The position numbers were made by a program, and so were the translations under genes. Below are positions 53,162-62,036 of a stretch of 64,000 nt of DNA, one piece after another; position 1 is the stretch's first letter; each line of letters starts with the position of its first letter. The notes below the pieces were generated by a model. That model made no database searches. It was not told the origin of the DNA and saw nothing but the letters and a program-made list of their open reading frames with translations. The stretch comes from Dyadobacter sp. MSC1_007. GTDB lineage: Bacteria; Bacteroidota; Bacteroidia; Cytophagales; Spirosomataceae. The stretch spans positions 620,001 to 684,000 of the forward strand of contig NZ_JAMOZL010000003.1 of NCBI RefSeq assembly GCF_023667495.1, read 5' to 3'.

Positions 53162-54034
53162 ATGCTATTCGGAGCCAGTACATTCATATGGGTATCGCCG
53201 TTCTCGACCGCGAACGCCGACTTGCTTACCAAGGTCAAAAACATGGGCTACGACATCATTGAGATAGCCGTAGAAGACACCAGTATCATCGACTGGAACC
53301 TAATCAAAGCCATTGCACGCGATCTTGACCTTAAAATCACCGTCAGCGGTGCATTTGGCATGGAACGCGACATTTCCAGCACCGAACCTGAATACCGGAA
53401 ACTTGGCAAGCAATATATTATCGATTGCATTAAGATCGCCGAAAACGTAGGTAGTCCCATTTTCGGAGGACCAGTCTATTCGGCTGTCGGCAAAACGCGC
53501 ATTGTTTCCGAAGAACAAAAAAGGCAGGAGCGGGCCTGGTGCGTTGAAACGCTGGTCGAGATCGGTAAGATTGCGGAAGACCACGGCGTGATCATAGGCC
53601 TGGAACCGCTTAATCGCTTTGAAACCGACATGGTTAACACCGTGGACCAGGCGTTATCGATTGTCGAGGAAGTATCGAGCCCTCATCTAAAAATTGTGCT
53701 GGACACCTTTCATTCCAATATTGAGGAAAAAGATATTCCGGCGTCGATCAGGAAAATCGGCAAAGAACTGCTTTGTCATGTACAGGGCAATGAAAGCGAC
53801 CGCGGCACCCCCGGTACCGGCCATCTCGAATGGGAAGGCATCCGCGATGCCCTTATAGAAATCGGATATGAAGGCGCGGTCGTTATCGAAACTTTTGGCC
53901 AGCCGTCGAAAGAGCTGGCGCGGGCGGCTTGCATTTGGCGACCGCTAGCCAACAGCGCCGACGAACTGGCAACCGAAGGCCTGGACTTCTACAAAAAAAT
54001 GTTTTCTCACACGCCATCCGTAGTCAATGCGTAA
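53162..54034 (+). CDS. Sugar phosphate isomerase/epimerase family (DTE-like TIM barrel)
   Basis: TIM-barrel protein of 290 residues resembling D-tagatose/D-psicose 3-epimerases. The metal ligands are in GLEPLNRFE near residue 142 and LDTFHSNIEE near 180, with a further Glu in VVIETFGQ near 243. Family enzymes epimerise keto sugars at C3 with Mn2+. It begins 44 nt after the oxidoreductase gene, and the next gene starts within its last codons (8-nt overlap). Acting on a 3-keto product is possible; the substrate is unknown. Confidence 0.88.
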   Translation: MLFGASTFIWVSPFSTANADLLTKVKNMGYDIIEIAVEDTSIIDWNLIKAIARDLDLKITVSGAFGMERDISSTEPEYRKLGKQYIIDCIKIAENVGSPIFGGPVYSAVGKTRIVSEEQKRQERAWCVETLVEIGKIAEDHGVIIGLEPLNRFETDMVNTVDQALSIVEEVSSPHLKIVLDTFHSNIEEKDIPASIRKIGKELLCHVQGNESDRGTPGTGHLEWEGIRDALIEIGYEGAVVIETFGQPSKELARAACIWRPLANSADELATEGLDFYKKMFSHTPSVVNA

Positions 54035-56102
54035 CACATTAATCCTATTACTGCTGGTCCTGTCCCTTTCGCTGCATGCGCAGATCCCGGTCGACCTGAA
54101 AAGCTTTGATCAGAAAAAAGGTGTCCGGGCTGCCGTTGAAGGCAATCAATTGCAGCTCAGCTGGCCCGCCGGAGCAGCCGGTAGGGGACGGATAGCGATT
54201 GATTTAGTGCCAAATAGTGCATTAATCGGAAATCTCTCCATTGAATCCGATGGGAGATTTAAAACAATAGCCAGCAATCTCGACCCAGCCGTGGTTCTCA
54301 CAGTCGGCAAGCGCGATCTCGTGTCGCAAAACGGCTGGAATATCTTCTTTGACAAAACAGCCTATCTGCCTTACAAAAGCTACGCTGTAAAACTGGATAA
54401 GACGAATGTCAAAGTTGTGACGTCCGGCGCGCAAACTGAAATCATCGTCGAAGGAGCGAAGGCAGGGCCATTTTCGGGTTCCATTAACCTGACAGTGTAT
54501 AATGGCAGCCCGCTCATGAACGTGGCAGCCGTAATGACCACCACGGTAGACTCCCTGGCGGTTATTTATGATGCGGGACTTGTAAGCCGCCAACCAGCCT
54601 GGGAAAAGCTGTTTTGGGCCGATACTGAGAATTTCGTCCGCAGCACGCAGGTAACCAAAATGGACACCGTGCAAATGATGCAGGTCAAATACCGGACGAT
54701 CATCGGGCAGGGGAAAGAGGGGAGTCTGGCCGTTTTTCCGGCCCCGCATCAATATTTTTATCCGCTTGACAATTGTTATAACCTCGAACACATCTGGTAT
54801 GGAGAAAACTATCGTAACCTCGTTCCTGGGTTTGGAATAGGGATACGCCACGAACTGTTGGGAGATCGTCGCTGGGTGCCGTGGTTCAATGCGCCTCCCG
54901 GGACGCAGCAGCGCTATAACTTTTTCTGCTTACTAAGTGGAGAGAAAGATGGCAAAGTGCTTGAAAACGTCAAGGCATTTACCCATTCCGATCAATACGA
55001 ACCGCTTCCCGGGCACTATACTATGGCGAGCCATTTCCATCAGGAGCATATCGACGATGTGCTTACCAGAAAGCCGTTGCCCGACATGCCGGGTTTTGTG
55101 AAGGCATTCAGGAATACGGGCGTCAACATTGTCCATCTGGCCGAATTCCACGGCCCGGGCAGCCCGCGTGGACCAGAAGCAAAGCGTTGGCCGGAACTGA
55201 AAACAATGTTCGAGGAATGCGCCCGTCTCTCGGGAGGGAACTTTCTGTTGTTACCGGGCGAAGAGCCTAATAACTTCTTCGGCGGGCATTGGATGAATAT
55301 CTTCCCAAAACCCGTCTACTGGCTCATGTCCAGGGAAAAGGACCAGCCTTTTGTCGAAAACCATCCGGATTACGGCAAAATTTACCGGATAGGGAATAAA
55401 GATGAAATGTTGAAACTTTTGGAAATGGAAAACGGTCTCGCCTGGACAGCGCATGCACGCACGAAAGGCTCAACCGGCTTTCCTGACAAACACAAAGAAG
55501 AAGCGTTCTTCAAATCGGACCGTTTTCTGGGTGCCGCATGGAAAGCAATGCCTGCGGACCTGTCGCAGCCGAAGTTGGGCAAGCGGGTGCTTGATCTGAT
55601 GGACGATATGGCCAATTGGGGCTACAAAAAGAACGTGATCGCAGAGGCCGACCTGTTCCGTATTGAACCTACCTATGAATTATACGGCCACTTGAATATC
55701 AATTATTTACAGCTGGAGCACATGCCACGTTTCGATGAAGGGTGGCAGCCGGTGCTGGACGCAATGCGAAAGGGGAAGTTTTTTGTAACAACGGGCGAGG
55801 TTTTACTGCCGTCTTTCAAGGTGAACAACGCGGCAGCAGGAGAAACAACCAAACCCGACGCTAAGGGAAATGTAGAGGTTAATTTTGATGCAAAATGGAC
55901 ATTTCCGCTCAACCGCGCGGAAATTATTTCAGGAGATGGGAAAGAAGTTTTCCATGACGTCATTAGTCTGAACGATACGGAGGCTTTTGATCAAAGAAAC
56001 TTCAAGTTTACCCGGAACATGAAAGGCAGAAAGTGGATGCGGGTGGAAGTTTGGGATGTAGCTGCCAATGGTGCGTTTACACAGATTATCTGGTTGGAAT
56101 AA
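54027..56102 (+). CDS. Secreted PHP/CehA-like protein of unknown function
   Basis: An exported protein of 691 residues with a signal peptide (LLLVLSLSLHA). The first 300 residues look like beta-sheet carbohydrate-binding material. From about 330 the text has HFHQEH, NIVHLAEFHG, LLLPGEEPNN and TAHARTKGS in the order of metal-binding blocks in PHP phosphoesterase-like domains, and DAMRKGKFFVTTGEVLLPSF near 580 as in CehA/McbA metallohydrolases. A hydrolase of ester, carbamate or sugar-linked bonds is possible. The family was judged by eye, so the call is tentative. Its start overlaps the isomerase gene by 8 nt, suggesting coupling. Confidence 0.6.
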   Translation: MRNTLILLLLVLSLSLHAQIPVDLKSFDQKKGVRAAVEGNQLQLSWPAGAAGRGRIAIDLVPNSALIGNLSIESDGRFKTIASNLDPAVVLTVGKRDLVSQNGWNIFFDKTAYLPYKSYAVKLDKTNVKVVTSGAQTEIIVEGAKAGPFSGSINLTVYNGSPLMNVAAVMTTTVDSLAVIYDAGLVSRQPAWEKLFWADTENFVRSTQVTKMDTVQMMQVKYRTIIGQGKEGSLAVFPAPHQYFYPLDNCYNLEHIWYGENYRNLVPGFGIGIRHELLGDRRWVPWFNAPPGTQQRYNFFCLLSGEKDGKVLENVKAFTHSDQYEPLPGHYTMASHFHQEHIDDVLTRKPLPDMPGFVKAFRNTGVNIVHLAEFHGPGSPRGPEAKRWPELKTMFEECARLSGGNFLLLPGEEPNNFFGGHWMNIFPKPVYWLMSREKDQPFVENHPDYGKIYRIGNKDEMLKLLEMENGLAWTAHARTKGSTGFPDKHKEEAFFKSDRFLGAAWKAMPADLSQPKLGKRVLDLMDDMANWGYKKNVIAEADLFRIEPTYELYGHLNINYLQLEHMPRFDEGWQPVLDAMRKGKFFVTTGEVLLPSFKVNNAAAGETTKPDAKGNVEVNFDAKWTFPLNRAEIISGDGKEVFHDVISLNDTEAFDQRNFKFTRNMKGRKWMRVEVWDVAANGAFTQIIWLE

Positions 56103-56124
56103 CTACTATTTATATTTATCTGAA

Positions 56125-57195
56125 ATGATCAGGTCATTTTACACACTTCTTTTGCCGCTGGCTGTCGCAGGTTCCGTGCTGGATCCAAAACTAGCCGGAT
56201 GTGAACCGCGTATTGAAGAAAAAATTGATTCAACTCAATATAAAAACCCGGTTTTTGAACCTATTCTCGCTGATCCGACAGTGGTAAAGGCCGATGACGG
56301 GTGGTTTTATGCCTATGGGACCATGGACGATTGGGGGGATGGCAATGGCCCGCACCTGGTGCCCGTGGTAAGGTCCCGGGACCTCGCTCACTGGACTTAT
56401 GTAAAGGATGCATTGCCGACGAAACCTTCCTGGAAGGAAAAAGGCGGCATTTGGGCGCCGGATGTAGTGAAGGTGAATGGGAAATACCATATGTATTATG
56501 CCTACTCAACCTGGGGCGACGTCAACCCAGGCATTGGTCTCGCTGTTGCAGACGCTCCGGCTGGTCCATTCCAGGATGTGGGCAAATTATTTTTGAGTCA
56601 GGAAGTGAATGTGCCCAATTCCATCGATCCCTTTTATCTGGAAGCCGATGGTAAAAAATACATTTTCTGGGGAAGTTACAGCAATGCACCGGAGCAGGGA
56701 ACCTACGGCGTCGAGCTGTCGGCAGACGGGAAATCGGTGCCGGATCTGAACAAAAAATTTAAAGTGGCAGCCGGAGATTTTGAAGCTGTAATGATTCAGA
56801 AGAAAGGTGATTACTATTATTTCCTGGGTTCGAAAGAAAGCTGCTGTGAAGGTGCCGCTAGTAAATACCATGTAAGAATGGGCCGGTCCAAAGACATTCA
56901 CGGGCCGTTTTTAGACAAAGAAGGCAAAGATCTGAAAGAACGAGGAACAGGGTCCCTGTTGCTGCGTGGCAATGATATATATGCAGGTCCGGGACACAAT
57001 TCACGATGGATAACAGACAAAACGGGCACCGACTGGCTGCTTTACCATGCTATCGACAAGAAAAAGCCCACTGTACCTACCGGCGCAAACCGGCGGGTGC
57101 TGATGCTCGACAAACTGTCATGGAAAAATGGGTGGCCAGAGATTTTAAATGCAGAACCCGGTGTAGAAAATACAGCTGCACCTCTTTTTAAGTAA
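56125..57195 (+). CDS. Glycoside hydrolase family 43
   Basis: Secreted five-bladed propeller glycosidase of 356 residues from the ATG at 56125, with a signal peptide (SFYTLLLPLAVAGS). The catalytic base lies in LADPTVVKADDGWFY (Asp), the pKa-modulating Asp in IWAPDVVKVNGKYHMYYA, and the acid in DFEAVMIQK (Glu). GH43 enzymes commonly act on arabinan, xylan or arabinogalactan side chains; which one applies cannot be told here. It lies 22 nt after the PHP-like gene and 20 nt before the GH5-like gene, so the three are probably one operon. Confidence 0.9.
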   Translation: MIRSFYTLLLPLAVAGSVLDPKLAGCEPRIEEKIDSTQYKNPVFEPILADPTVVKADDGWFYAYGTMDDWGDGNGPHLVPVVRSRDLAHWTYVKDALPTKPSWKEKGGIWAPDVVKVNGKYHMYYAYSTWGDVNPGIGLAVADAPAGPFQDVGKLFLSQEVNVPNSIDPFYLEADGKKYIFWGSYSNAPEQGTYGVELSADGKSVPDLNKKFKVAAGDFEAVMIQKKGDYYYFLGSKESCCEGAASKYHVRMGRSKDIHGPFLDKEGKDLKERGTGSLLLRGNDIYAGPGHNSRWITDKTGTDWLLYHAIDKKKPTVPTGANRRVLMLDKLSWKNGWPEILNAEPGVENTAAPLFK

Positions 57196-57215
57196 AACCA
57201 AAATCCGTTAACTGA

Positions 57216-58379
57216 ATGAAATTTTTAAAACAAGCAGCATGGGCGTTATTGATAGGCCTGTCTTTCCAAAACTGCGCCAAAAAGGAGGAAAAGAAGGAAG
57301 CCGAAACCCCCATACAGGAGGGAACTGCCGGAAGGGAAATATGGACCAAAGAGCAAGCCAAAGAATGGTATGCCAAACAGGGATGGCTCGTAGGGGCCGA
57401 TTTCCTGCCAAGCACAGCCATTAACCAGCTCGAAATGTTCCAGGAAGCATCTTTCGACACTGCGACTATCGATAAGGAGCTCGGGTGGGCCCAAAATATC
57501 GGCATGAACACCATGCGCGTTTACCTGCACGACCTGCTGTATCAGCAAGACTCGGCCGGTTTCCTGAAAAGACTGGACGTATTCTTGAACATTGCCAAGA
57601 AGCATAACATCAAACCGGTACTCGTATTGTTCGATTCGTGCTGGGACCCGTTCCCGAAATTGGGCAAGCAGCGTGACCCGAAGCCCGGTGTGCATAATTC
57701 CGGTTGGGTGCAGAGCCCTGGTTTCGATGCATTGAAAGATAGCACGCAATACCCTCGTCTTGAAAGATATGTAAAAGGAACTGTGGCTGCATTTGCCAAC
57801 GACGACCGCGTGCTGATGTGGGACATCTGGAATGAGCCGGACAACACCAACAACAGCTCTTACGGCAAAGTGGAACTGCCTAATAAAGTGGATTATGTAT
57901 TGCCGTTAATGGTAAAGTCATTCGAATGGGCACGCTCTGTAAATCCTTCGCAGCCTTTGACTGCCGGAGTTTGGGCCGGTGACTGGTCGACGCCGCAAAC
58001 TTTGAAACCTATCGAAAAGGCGCAAATCGGTCTATCTGACGTGATTACGTTCCACAATTATGAAGATGCGCAGGATTTTGAGAAGCGGATCAAGCAATTG
58101 CAGCAATATGATCGCCCGATGATCTGCACAGAATATATGTCAAGAGGCAACGGCAGCTTTTTCGAAACCTCGCTTCCGATCGCCAAGAAATACAACGTGG
58201 GCGCGATCAACTGGGGCCTTGTCGACGGCAAATCGCAAACCATTTATCCCTGGGACAGCTGGAAGAAGACATACACCAAAGAGCCTGACCTGTGGTTCCA
58301 CGATATTTTCAGAAAGGATGGAACGCCTTACAAACAAGCCGAAGTCGATTTGATTAAGAAGTTGACTGCGTCGAAGTAA
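57216..58379 (+). CDS. Cellulase-like glycoside hydrolase (GH5 clan A) lipoprotein
   Basis: TIM-barrel glycosidase of 387 residues with a lipobox (LSFQNC, Cys 20) and a charged linker. The acid/base is E207 in WDIWNEPDN and the nucleophile is E306 in MICTEYMSRG. The strand spacing and WNEP motif fit GH5 or a close clan-A family; the exact family is not settled. As a lipoprotein it would sit on the outer membrane or in the periplasm, close to SusCD. A terminator follows, so it probably ends the transcript. Confidence 0.85.
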   Translation: MKFLKQAAWALLIGLSFQNCAKKEEKKEAETPIQEGTAGREIWTKEQAKEWYAKQGWLVGADFLPSTAINQLEMFQEASFDTATIDKELGWAQNIGMNTMRVYLHDLLYQQDSAGFLKRLDVFLNIAKKHNIKPVLVLFDSCWDPFPKLGKQRDPKPGVHNSGWVQSPGFDALKDSTQYPRLERYVKGTVAAFANDDRVLMWDIWNEPDNTNNSSYGKVELPNKVDYVLPLMVKSFEWARSVNPSQPLTAGVWAGDWSTPQTLKPIEKAQIGLSDVITFHNYEDAQDFEKRIKQLQQYDRPMICTEYMSRGNGSFFETSLPIAKKYNVGAINWGLVDGKSQTIYPWDSWKKTYTKEPDLWFHDIFRKDGTPYKQAEVDLIKKLTASK

Positions 58380-58401
58380 GGTAGTCTTGACTTAAGAAAC
58401 C

Positions 58402-58437
58402 AACGCCCTGCGTGCTGAGACGGCAGCGGGGCGTTTT
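58402..58437 (+). terminator. Intrinsic terminator after the GH5-like gene
   Basis: AACGCCC at the left pairs with GGGCGTT at the right with an extra TGC/GCA stack inside the loop, followed by a T-run, 25 nt after the stop. Confidence 0.75.
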
Positions 58438-58439
58438 TG

Positions 58440-58619
58440 TCATTTGTTTAATTGCTCGTTAATCGCTGATAAGTCAAGGCACTTCAGGGTTTTTACCAAA
58501 TCGGCTTTCATTGCTTTCACAAGTTCTTCTGTAGTGGCGTATTCACCGATTATCCTTGCCGGATGTAGTGCTGGTGATTTTGTAGCATTTTCGGGAATCG
58601 TCATATCAGGGCGGATCAT
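58440..58619 (-). CDS. Small hypothetical protein, 59 aa, coupled to DUF6934 gene
   Basis: A 59-codon frame on the minus strand, from the ATG at 58619 to TGA at 58442-58440. Its ATG overlaps the stop of the DUF6934 gene (ATGA), so translation is coupled. The product is hydrophilic with a helical C-terminal half (EELVKAMKADLVKTLKCLDL) and no membrane segment. No family is recognised. The pairing with DUF6934 repeats what is seen at 717-1360. A toxin-antitoxin-like or regulatory pair is possible but nothing in the sequence proves it. Confidence 0.6.
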   Translation of the reverse strand: MIRPDMTIPENATKSPALHPARIIGEYATTEELVKAMKADLVKTLKCLDLSAINEQLNK

Positions 58620-59068
58620 AATGGTAAATTTTTATTAGTTACAAAGAAGCCTATATAAGTTTGATTAAGTCGAAACGGTTCGTGTTTTTCATTATCACAA
58701 CGAACGCCCCATATCAAATATCTTTCAAGAAAACGGTCGAGATATCTCGCTATTGCTATTTGGTATAACCTTGTTTTCGCTTCTGTGTTCCCTCTGAAAA
58801 CAATCAGAGCTCTTGGGTGATTGTTCAAAAATGTTTCGATTGTTCTGTAAACCGTTGCCAGGTTTTTTTTCAAGTCGCCGTTATTACTTATGCGGGTCAC
58901 CGATAGAGAGCCGTCATCCTCGATGTCCGCAAGAACCAACGAATATAAAAAAGGGACATCCATTTCATAGAAAATTATAGCTTTTTGAATTGTTGTTAGC
59001 CCGACGCTGAGGTATTCAAATCGATGGTCTTCCAGAAGTGCGTTAACTCTGTAATATGATAAATCCAT
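58616..59068 (-). CDS. DUF6934-like protein (intact copy)
   Basis: Protein of 150 residues, mixed alpha/beta, no membrane segment or signal peptide. Shared blocks with the frameshifted copy at 909-1360 are FEYLSVG, KAIIFYE, YSLVLADIEDDG and the most conserved GNTEAKTRLYQIAI. The start at 59068 (MDLSYYRV) aligns with the other copy's start; a TTG at 59092 would add eight residues. The family name is from memory and the function is unknown. The gene is on the strand opposite to the flanking GH5 and sulfatase genes, like a small separate insertion in the locus. Confidence 0.75.
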   Translation of the reverse strand: MDLSYYRVNALLEDHRFEYLSVGLTTIQKAIIFYEMDVPFLYSLVLADIEDDGSLSVTRISNNGDLKKNLATVYRTIETFLNNHPRALIVFRGNTEAKTRLYQIAIARYLDRFLERYLIWGVRCDNEKHEPFRLNQTYIGFFVTNKNLPL

Positions 59069-59241
59069 AGCGTGTTGATGTAATGTCAACAAGTTTAGAG
59101 ATTCAAAACTGACCTTCCAAATCCGATTATCAGACGGTAGCTTTATTTTTTACTGGCCTTTTCCAAGTAAACTTTTGCATTTCGTCCGGCTAATGGAGGC
59201 GATTGAATATCTTCACGGCCACAATTCCTTAAACCAAACTT

Positions 59242-60786
59242 ATGAGAAAGAAGTACGCCTTATTGCTGGTGTTGGCAATGTCAATCAACCTTACATTACC
59301 GGCATTTGTTCAAGCCCAGAAAAAACAGCAGAAACCCAATGTGATTTTCATTTATGCCGATGACGTCGGTTACGGCGATCTAAGCGCTTACGGTGCCACG
59401 AAGATCAGTACCCCTAATATCGACAAGATCGCAAAGGAGGGTATCCGCTTTACGAATGCACACGCGACTTCCGCGACTTGCACGCCATCCCGTTTTGCAT
59501 TAATGACCGGCAAGTATCCGTGGAGGCAGAAAGGAACGGGCGTGTTACCCGGTGATGCTTCGCTCATTATCCCGACCAACCAGCTAACATTACCGAACGT
59601 CTTCCAGAACGCAGGTTATAAAACCGCTTCAATAGGTAAATGGCACCTGGGGCTCGGTGAAACGAACCGACAGATAAATTGGAACAAACCCATTACCAAA
59701 GGCCCGAATGAAACCGGCTTCGACTATGCTTTCTTTTTCCCCGCTACTTCGGACCGTGTGCCTACCGTATTCGTTGAAAACCACGATGTGCAGGGATTGG
59801 ATCCTTCCGATCCTATTGAAGTGGATTATTCCAAAAAAATAGGGAATGAACCAACAGGACTGGAGAATCCAGAATTACTGAAACTGCCCGCAGCACCAAA
59901 CCACGGTCATAACAATACGATCGTGAACGGTATCGGCCGCATTGGCTGGATGACGGGCGGCAAGCAGGCGCGATGGACCGACGAGGAAATCGCACATGTG
60001 TTTCTGAGCAAGGCAGCGCAGTTTATGGAGGATAATCAAAAGAACCCATTCTTCCTTTATTTCTCGCTGAACGACATCCATGTTCCGAGAATGCCGAGTA
60101 CGCAGTTCAAAGGAAAAAGTAAAATGGGCCTTCGCGGCGATGTGATCCTGCAAATGGACTGGACGGTAGGCGAAATTTTGAAAAAGCTGGACGAACTGAA
60201 AATCGCGGAGAATACACTCATCATATTTTCCAGCGACAACGGCCCTGTTCTGGACGACGGCTATGCCGACAAAGCCGTGGAGCTGGCGAAGGGCCATAGC
60301 CCGGCGGGACCGCTGCGGGGCGGTAAGTATAGTGCATTTGAGGGAGGAGCGCGCATTCCGTGGGTGGCACGCTGGCCCAAAACCATTACGCCCGGGGCCG
60401 TTTCCGACGCTTTAATCTGCCAGATCGACCTCATGGCTTCTTTTGCTGGATTCTTTCAGCAAAAGGTAGGCAGTGAGGACGGCGTCGATAGTTTCAATGT
60501 AATGGACGCCATTTTAGGAAAAACTAAAACCGGGCGAACGTCACTCGTGAAACAAGGTGGTGCATTGTCGCTGACACAGGGCAACTGGAAATACATCGAA
60601 CCGAGGGAAGGAAAGGCAGTGCAGGAACTCACCAATACCGAAACCGGCAACAATCCCAAACCACAACTATACGACCTGAGCAAGGACATTGGAGAGAAAA
60701 CCAACCTGGCCGACAAATATCCGGCGAGGGTAAAAGCAATGTCTGCCGAGTTGGACAGAATTAGGGATCTGGGCAGGAGTAAATAA
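59242..60786 (+). CDS. Arylsulfatase, formylglycine type
   Basis: Secreted sulfatase of 514 residues with a signal peptide ending VQAQ. The maturation motif CTPSR (Cys 80 in ATCTPSRFALMTGKY) is the site of formylglycine formation. The metal site IYADDVGYGDLSAYG is near residue 38, and the SDNGPVLDDGYADK block is near 330. Cys-type sulfatases in Bacteroidota need the radical-SAM enzyme anSME, not encoded in this window. The substrate could be a sulfated glycan. The gene has its own upstream region and is followed by a strong hairpin. Confidence 0.93.
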   Translation: MRKKYALLLVLAMSINLTLPAFVQAQKKQQKPNVIFIYADDVGYGDLSAYGATKISTPNIDKIAKEGIRFTNAHATSATCTPSRFALMTGKYPWRQKGTGVLPGDASLIIPTNQLTLPNVFQNAGYKTASIGKWHLGLGETNRQINWNKPITKGPNETGFDYAFFFPATSDRVPTVFVENHDVQGLDPSDPIEVDYSKKIGNEPTGLENPELLKLPAAPNHGHNNTIVNGIGRIGWMTGGKQARWTDEEIAHVFLSKAAQFMEDNQKNPFFLYFSLNDIHVPRMPSTQFKGKSKMGLRGDVILQMDWTVGEILKKLDELKIAENTLIIFSSDNGPVLDDGYADKAVELAKGHSPAGPLRGGKYSAFEGGARIPWVARWPKTITPGAVSDALICQIDLMASFAGFFQQKVGSEDGVDSFNVMDAILGKTKTGRTSLVKQGGALSLTQGNWKYIEPREGKAVQELTNTETGNNPKPQLYDLSKDIGEKTNLADKYPARVKAMSAELDRIRDLGRSK

Positions 60787-60787
60787 T

Positions 60788-60836
60788 TTTTTGCCACGAA
60801 GGCACTAAAAAGCACGAATGCTCTTCGTGGCAAAAA
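60788..60836. terminator. Bidirectional-type terminator hairpin after the sulfatase
   Basis: A 14-bp perfect stem (TTTTTGCCACGAAG at 60788-60801 with CTTCGTGGCAAAAA at 60823-60836) has a 21-nt loop. T-runs lie on the left arm and A-runs on the right arm, so it could act on either strand. Confidence 0.6.
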
Positions 60837-60917
60837 TATTTCGCTGCAAAAATATTTTTTAATACTAAGTGACCATTACAAACAACTGACGTCTAAAAGC
60901 ATAAACTCCCATTGTTT

Positions 60918-61934
60918 ATGTACACAGGCTATCAGTTCAAAATTGCGATATTGATGTTGTTTTCAACATTATGTAACGCGCAAACCATCTATTTCCACCA
61001 GGATTTCAGCAAAACAACCTCGCTGATTAACCCGCAACCCGACACAGGACAGTTCAGTCACATCATTCTGACGGCCCCGACGCTTTCCTATCACAAATTT
61101 CACAAGGGCTACATGGCGCTCGTGCGCACGCAGCAGGACTCGGCGACGGGCGGCATTATCCGTGCAATGCGAGCGGAGCCCTTTTCGCCCAACCCCGAAA
61201 CGTTATTTATCCAGATCCGTTTCAGCGCGGAATCCGTCCGGTCGACGACGGTCAATGCGATTTATTTTTATGTGGGTGAAAATTTTAATCCGGTAAACAA
61301 CTCCTTTCCCGGTAATGGATTGATGTTTGGCAAATGCTCGATCAATTTTCTGGACGGCTCGTTTACGATCAAGGATCTTGAAACACAGCTGACGAGTAAG
61401 GCTTTTGAAACAAAAACGGCGGTGACGTTAACCTGGGTGCTTAACAATTCTGACAAGCCATTTTCCTATCGCATTTCCGAAAAGTTAGGCGAGACAATGG
61501 CCATGCCCGGCACTTACGACCTCTGGGCCGACGATGAACCGGTCAGCAAAAGCAGCAAAGCATATCCTGGCAATTCGTCCTATTCCAAAACCAAACTTTC
61601 GAACTTTGAAATGCGGTTCCGGAATGGGTTGGGGCAAATCCGCATTGACGACATTCTGATCAGGGAGGGAAAATTGCCTCCTGAGACCGATGAAACGATG
61701 GTCGCGCCTAACCCGGTTTCGGGTGATGTGATTATGCTTTCTGCCCGGGACGCTGATATTGCTTCCGTGAAGCTGGTCAACGTGGCCGGACAAGAAATTA
61801 GGGCGAAAGTGGTCCGGATTACGAAAATGCAAGTGAAAATAACGCCCGACAGCAAGTTGAAATCAGGTATTTATATTGTGTATTTTAAAACCGGCACCGG
61901 ACAGTCACGGGCAGTGAAAGCCATCGTGGAATAA
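60918..61934 (+). CDS. Secreted T9SS cargo protein of unknown function
   Basis: A 338-residue protein with a signal peptide (residues about 7-22, KIAILMLFSTLCNA). The body has the look of a concanavalin-like beta-sandwich (LFIQIRFSAESV, YFYVGENFNP, NFEMRFRNGLGQIRIDDILI). The C-terminal 85 residues (VAPNPVSGDVIMLSA, then KSGIYIVYFKTG) are a type IX sorting domain. An in-frame TTG at 60912 precedes the ATG at 60918. It is a likely cell-surface glycan-related protein but no named family is recognised. Confidence 0.7.
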   Translation: MYTGYQFKIAILMLFSTLCNAQTIYFHQDFSKTTSLINPQPDTGQFSHIILTAPTLSYHKFHKGYMALVRTQQDSATGGIIRAMRAEPFSPNPETLFIQIRFSAESVRSTTVNAIYFYVGENFNPVNNSFPGNGLMFGKCSINFLDGSFTIKDLETQLTSKAFETKTAVTLTWVLNNSDKPFSYRISEKLGETMAMPGTYDLWADDEPVSKSSKAYPGNSSYSKTKLSNFEMRFRNGLGQIRIDDILIREGKLPPETDETMVAPNPVSGDVIMLSARDADIASVKLVNVAGQEIRAKVVRITKMQVKITPDSKLKSGIYIVYFKTGTGQSRAVKAIVE

Positions 61935-62036
61935 CTTTTGGATAGGATGATAGCGAGATTGGATTAAACTAATCTTGTAAAATTAATTGAGTTTGCGGTT
62001 AACTTTAACTTAATTAGTCGTCCTTTTCAACGTGTT

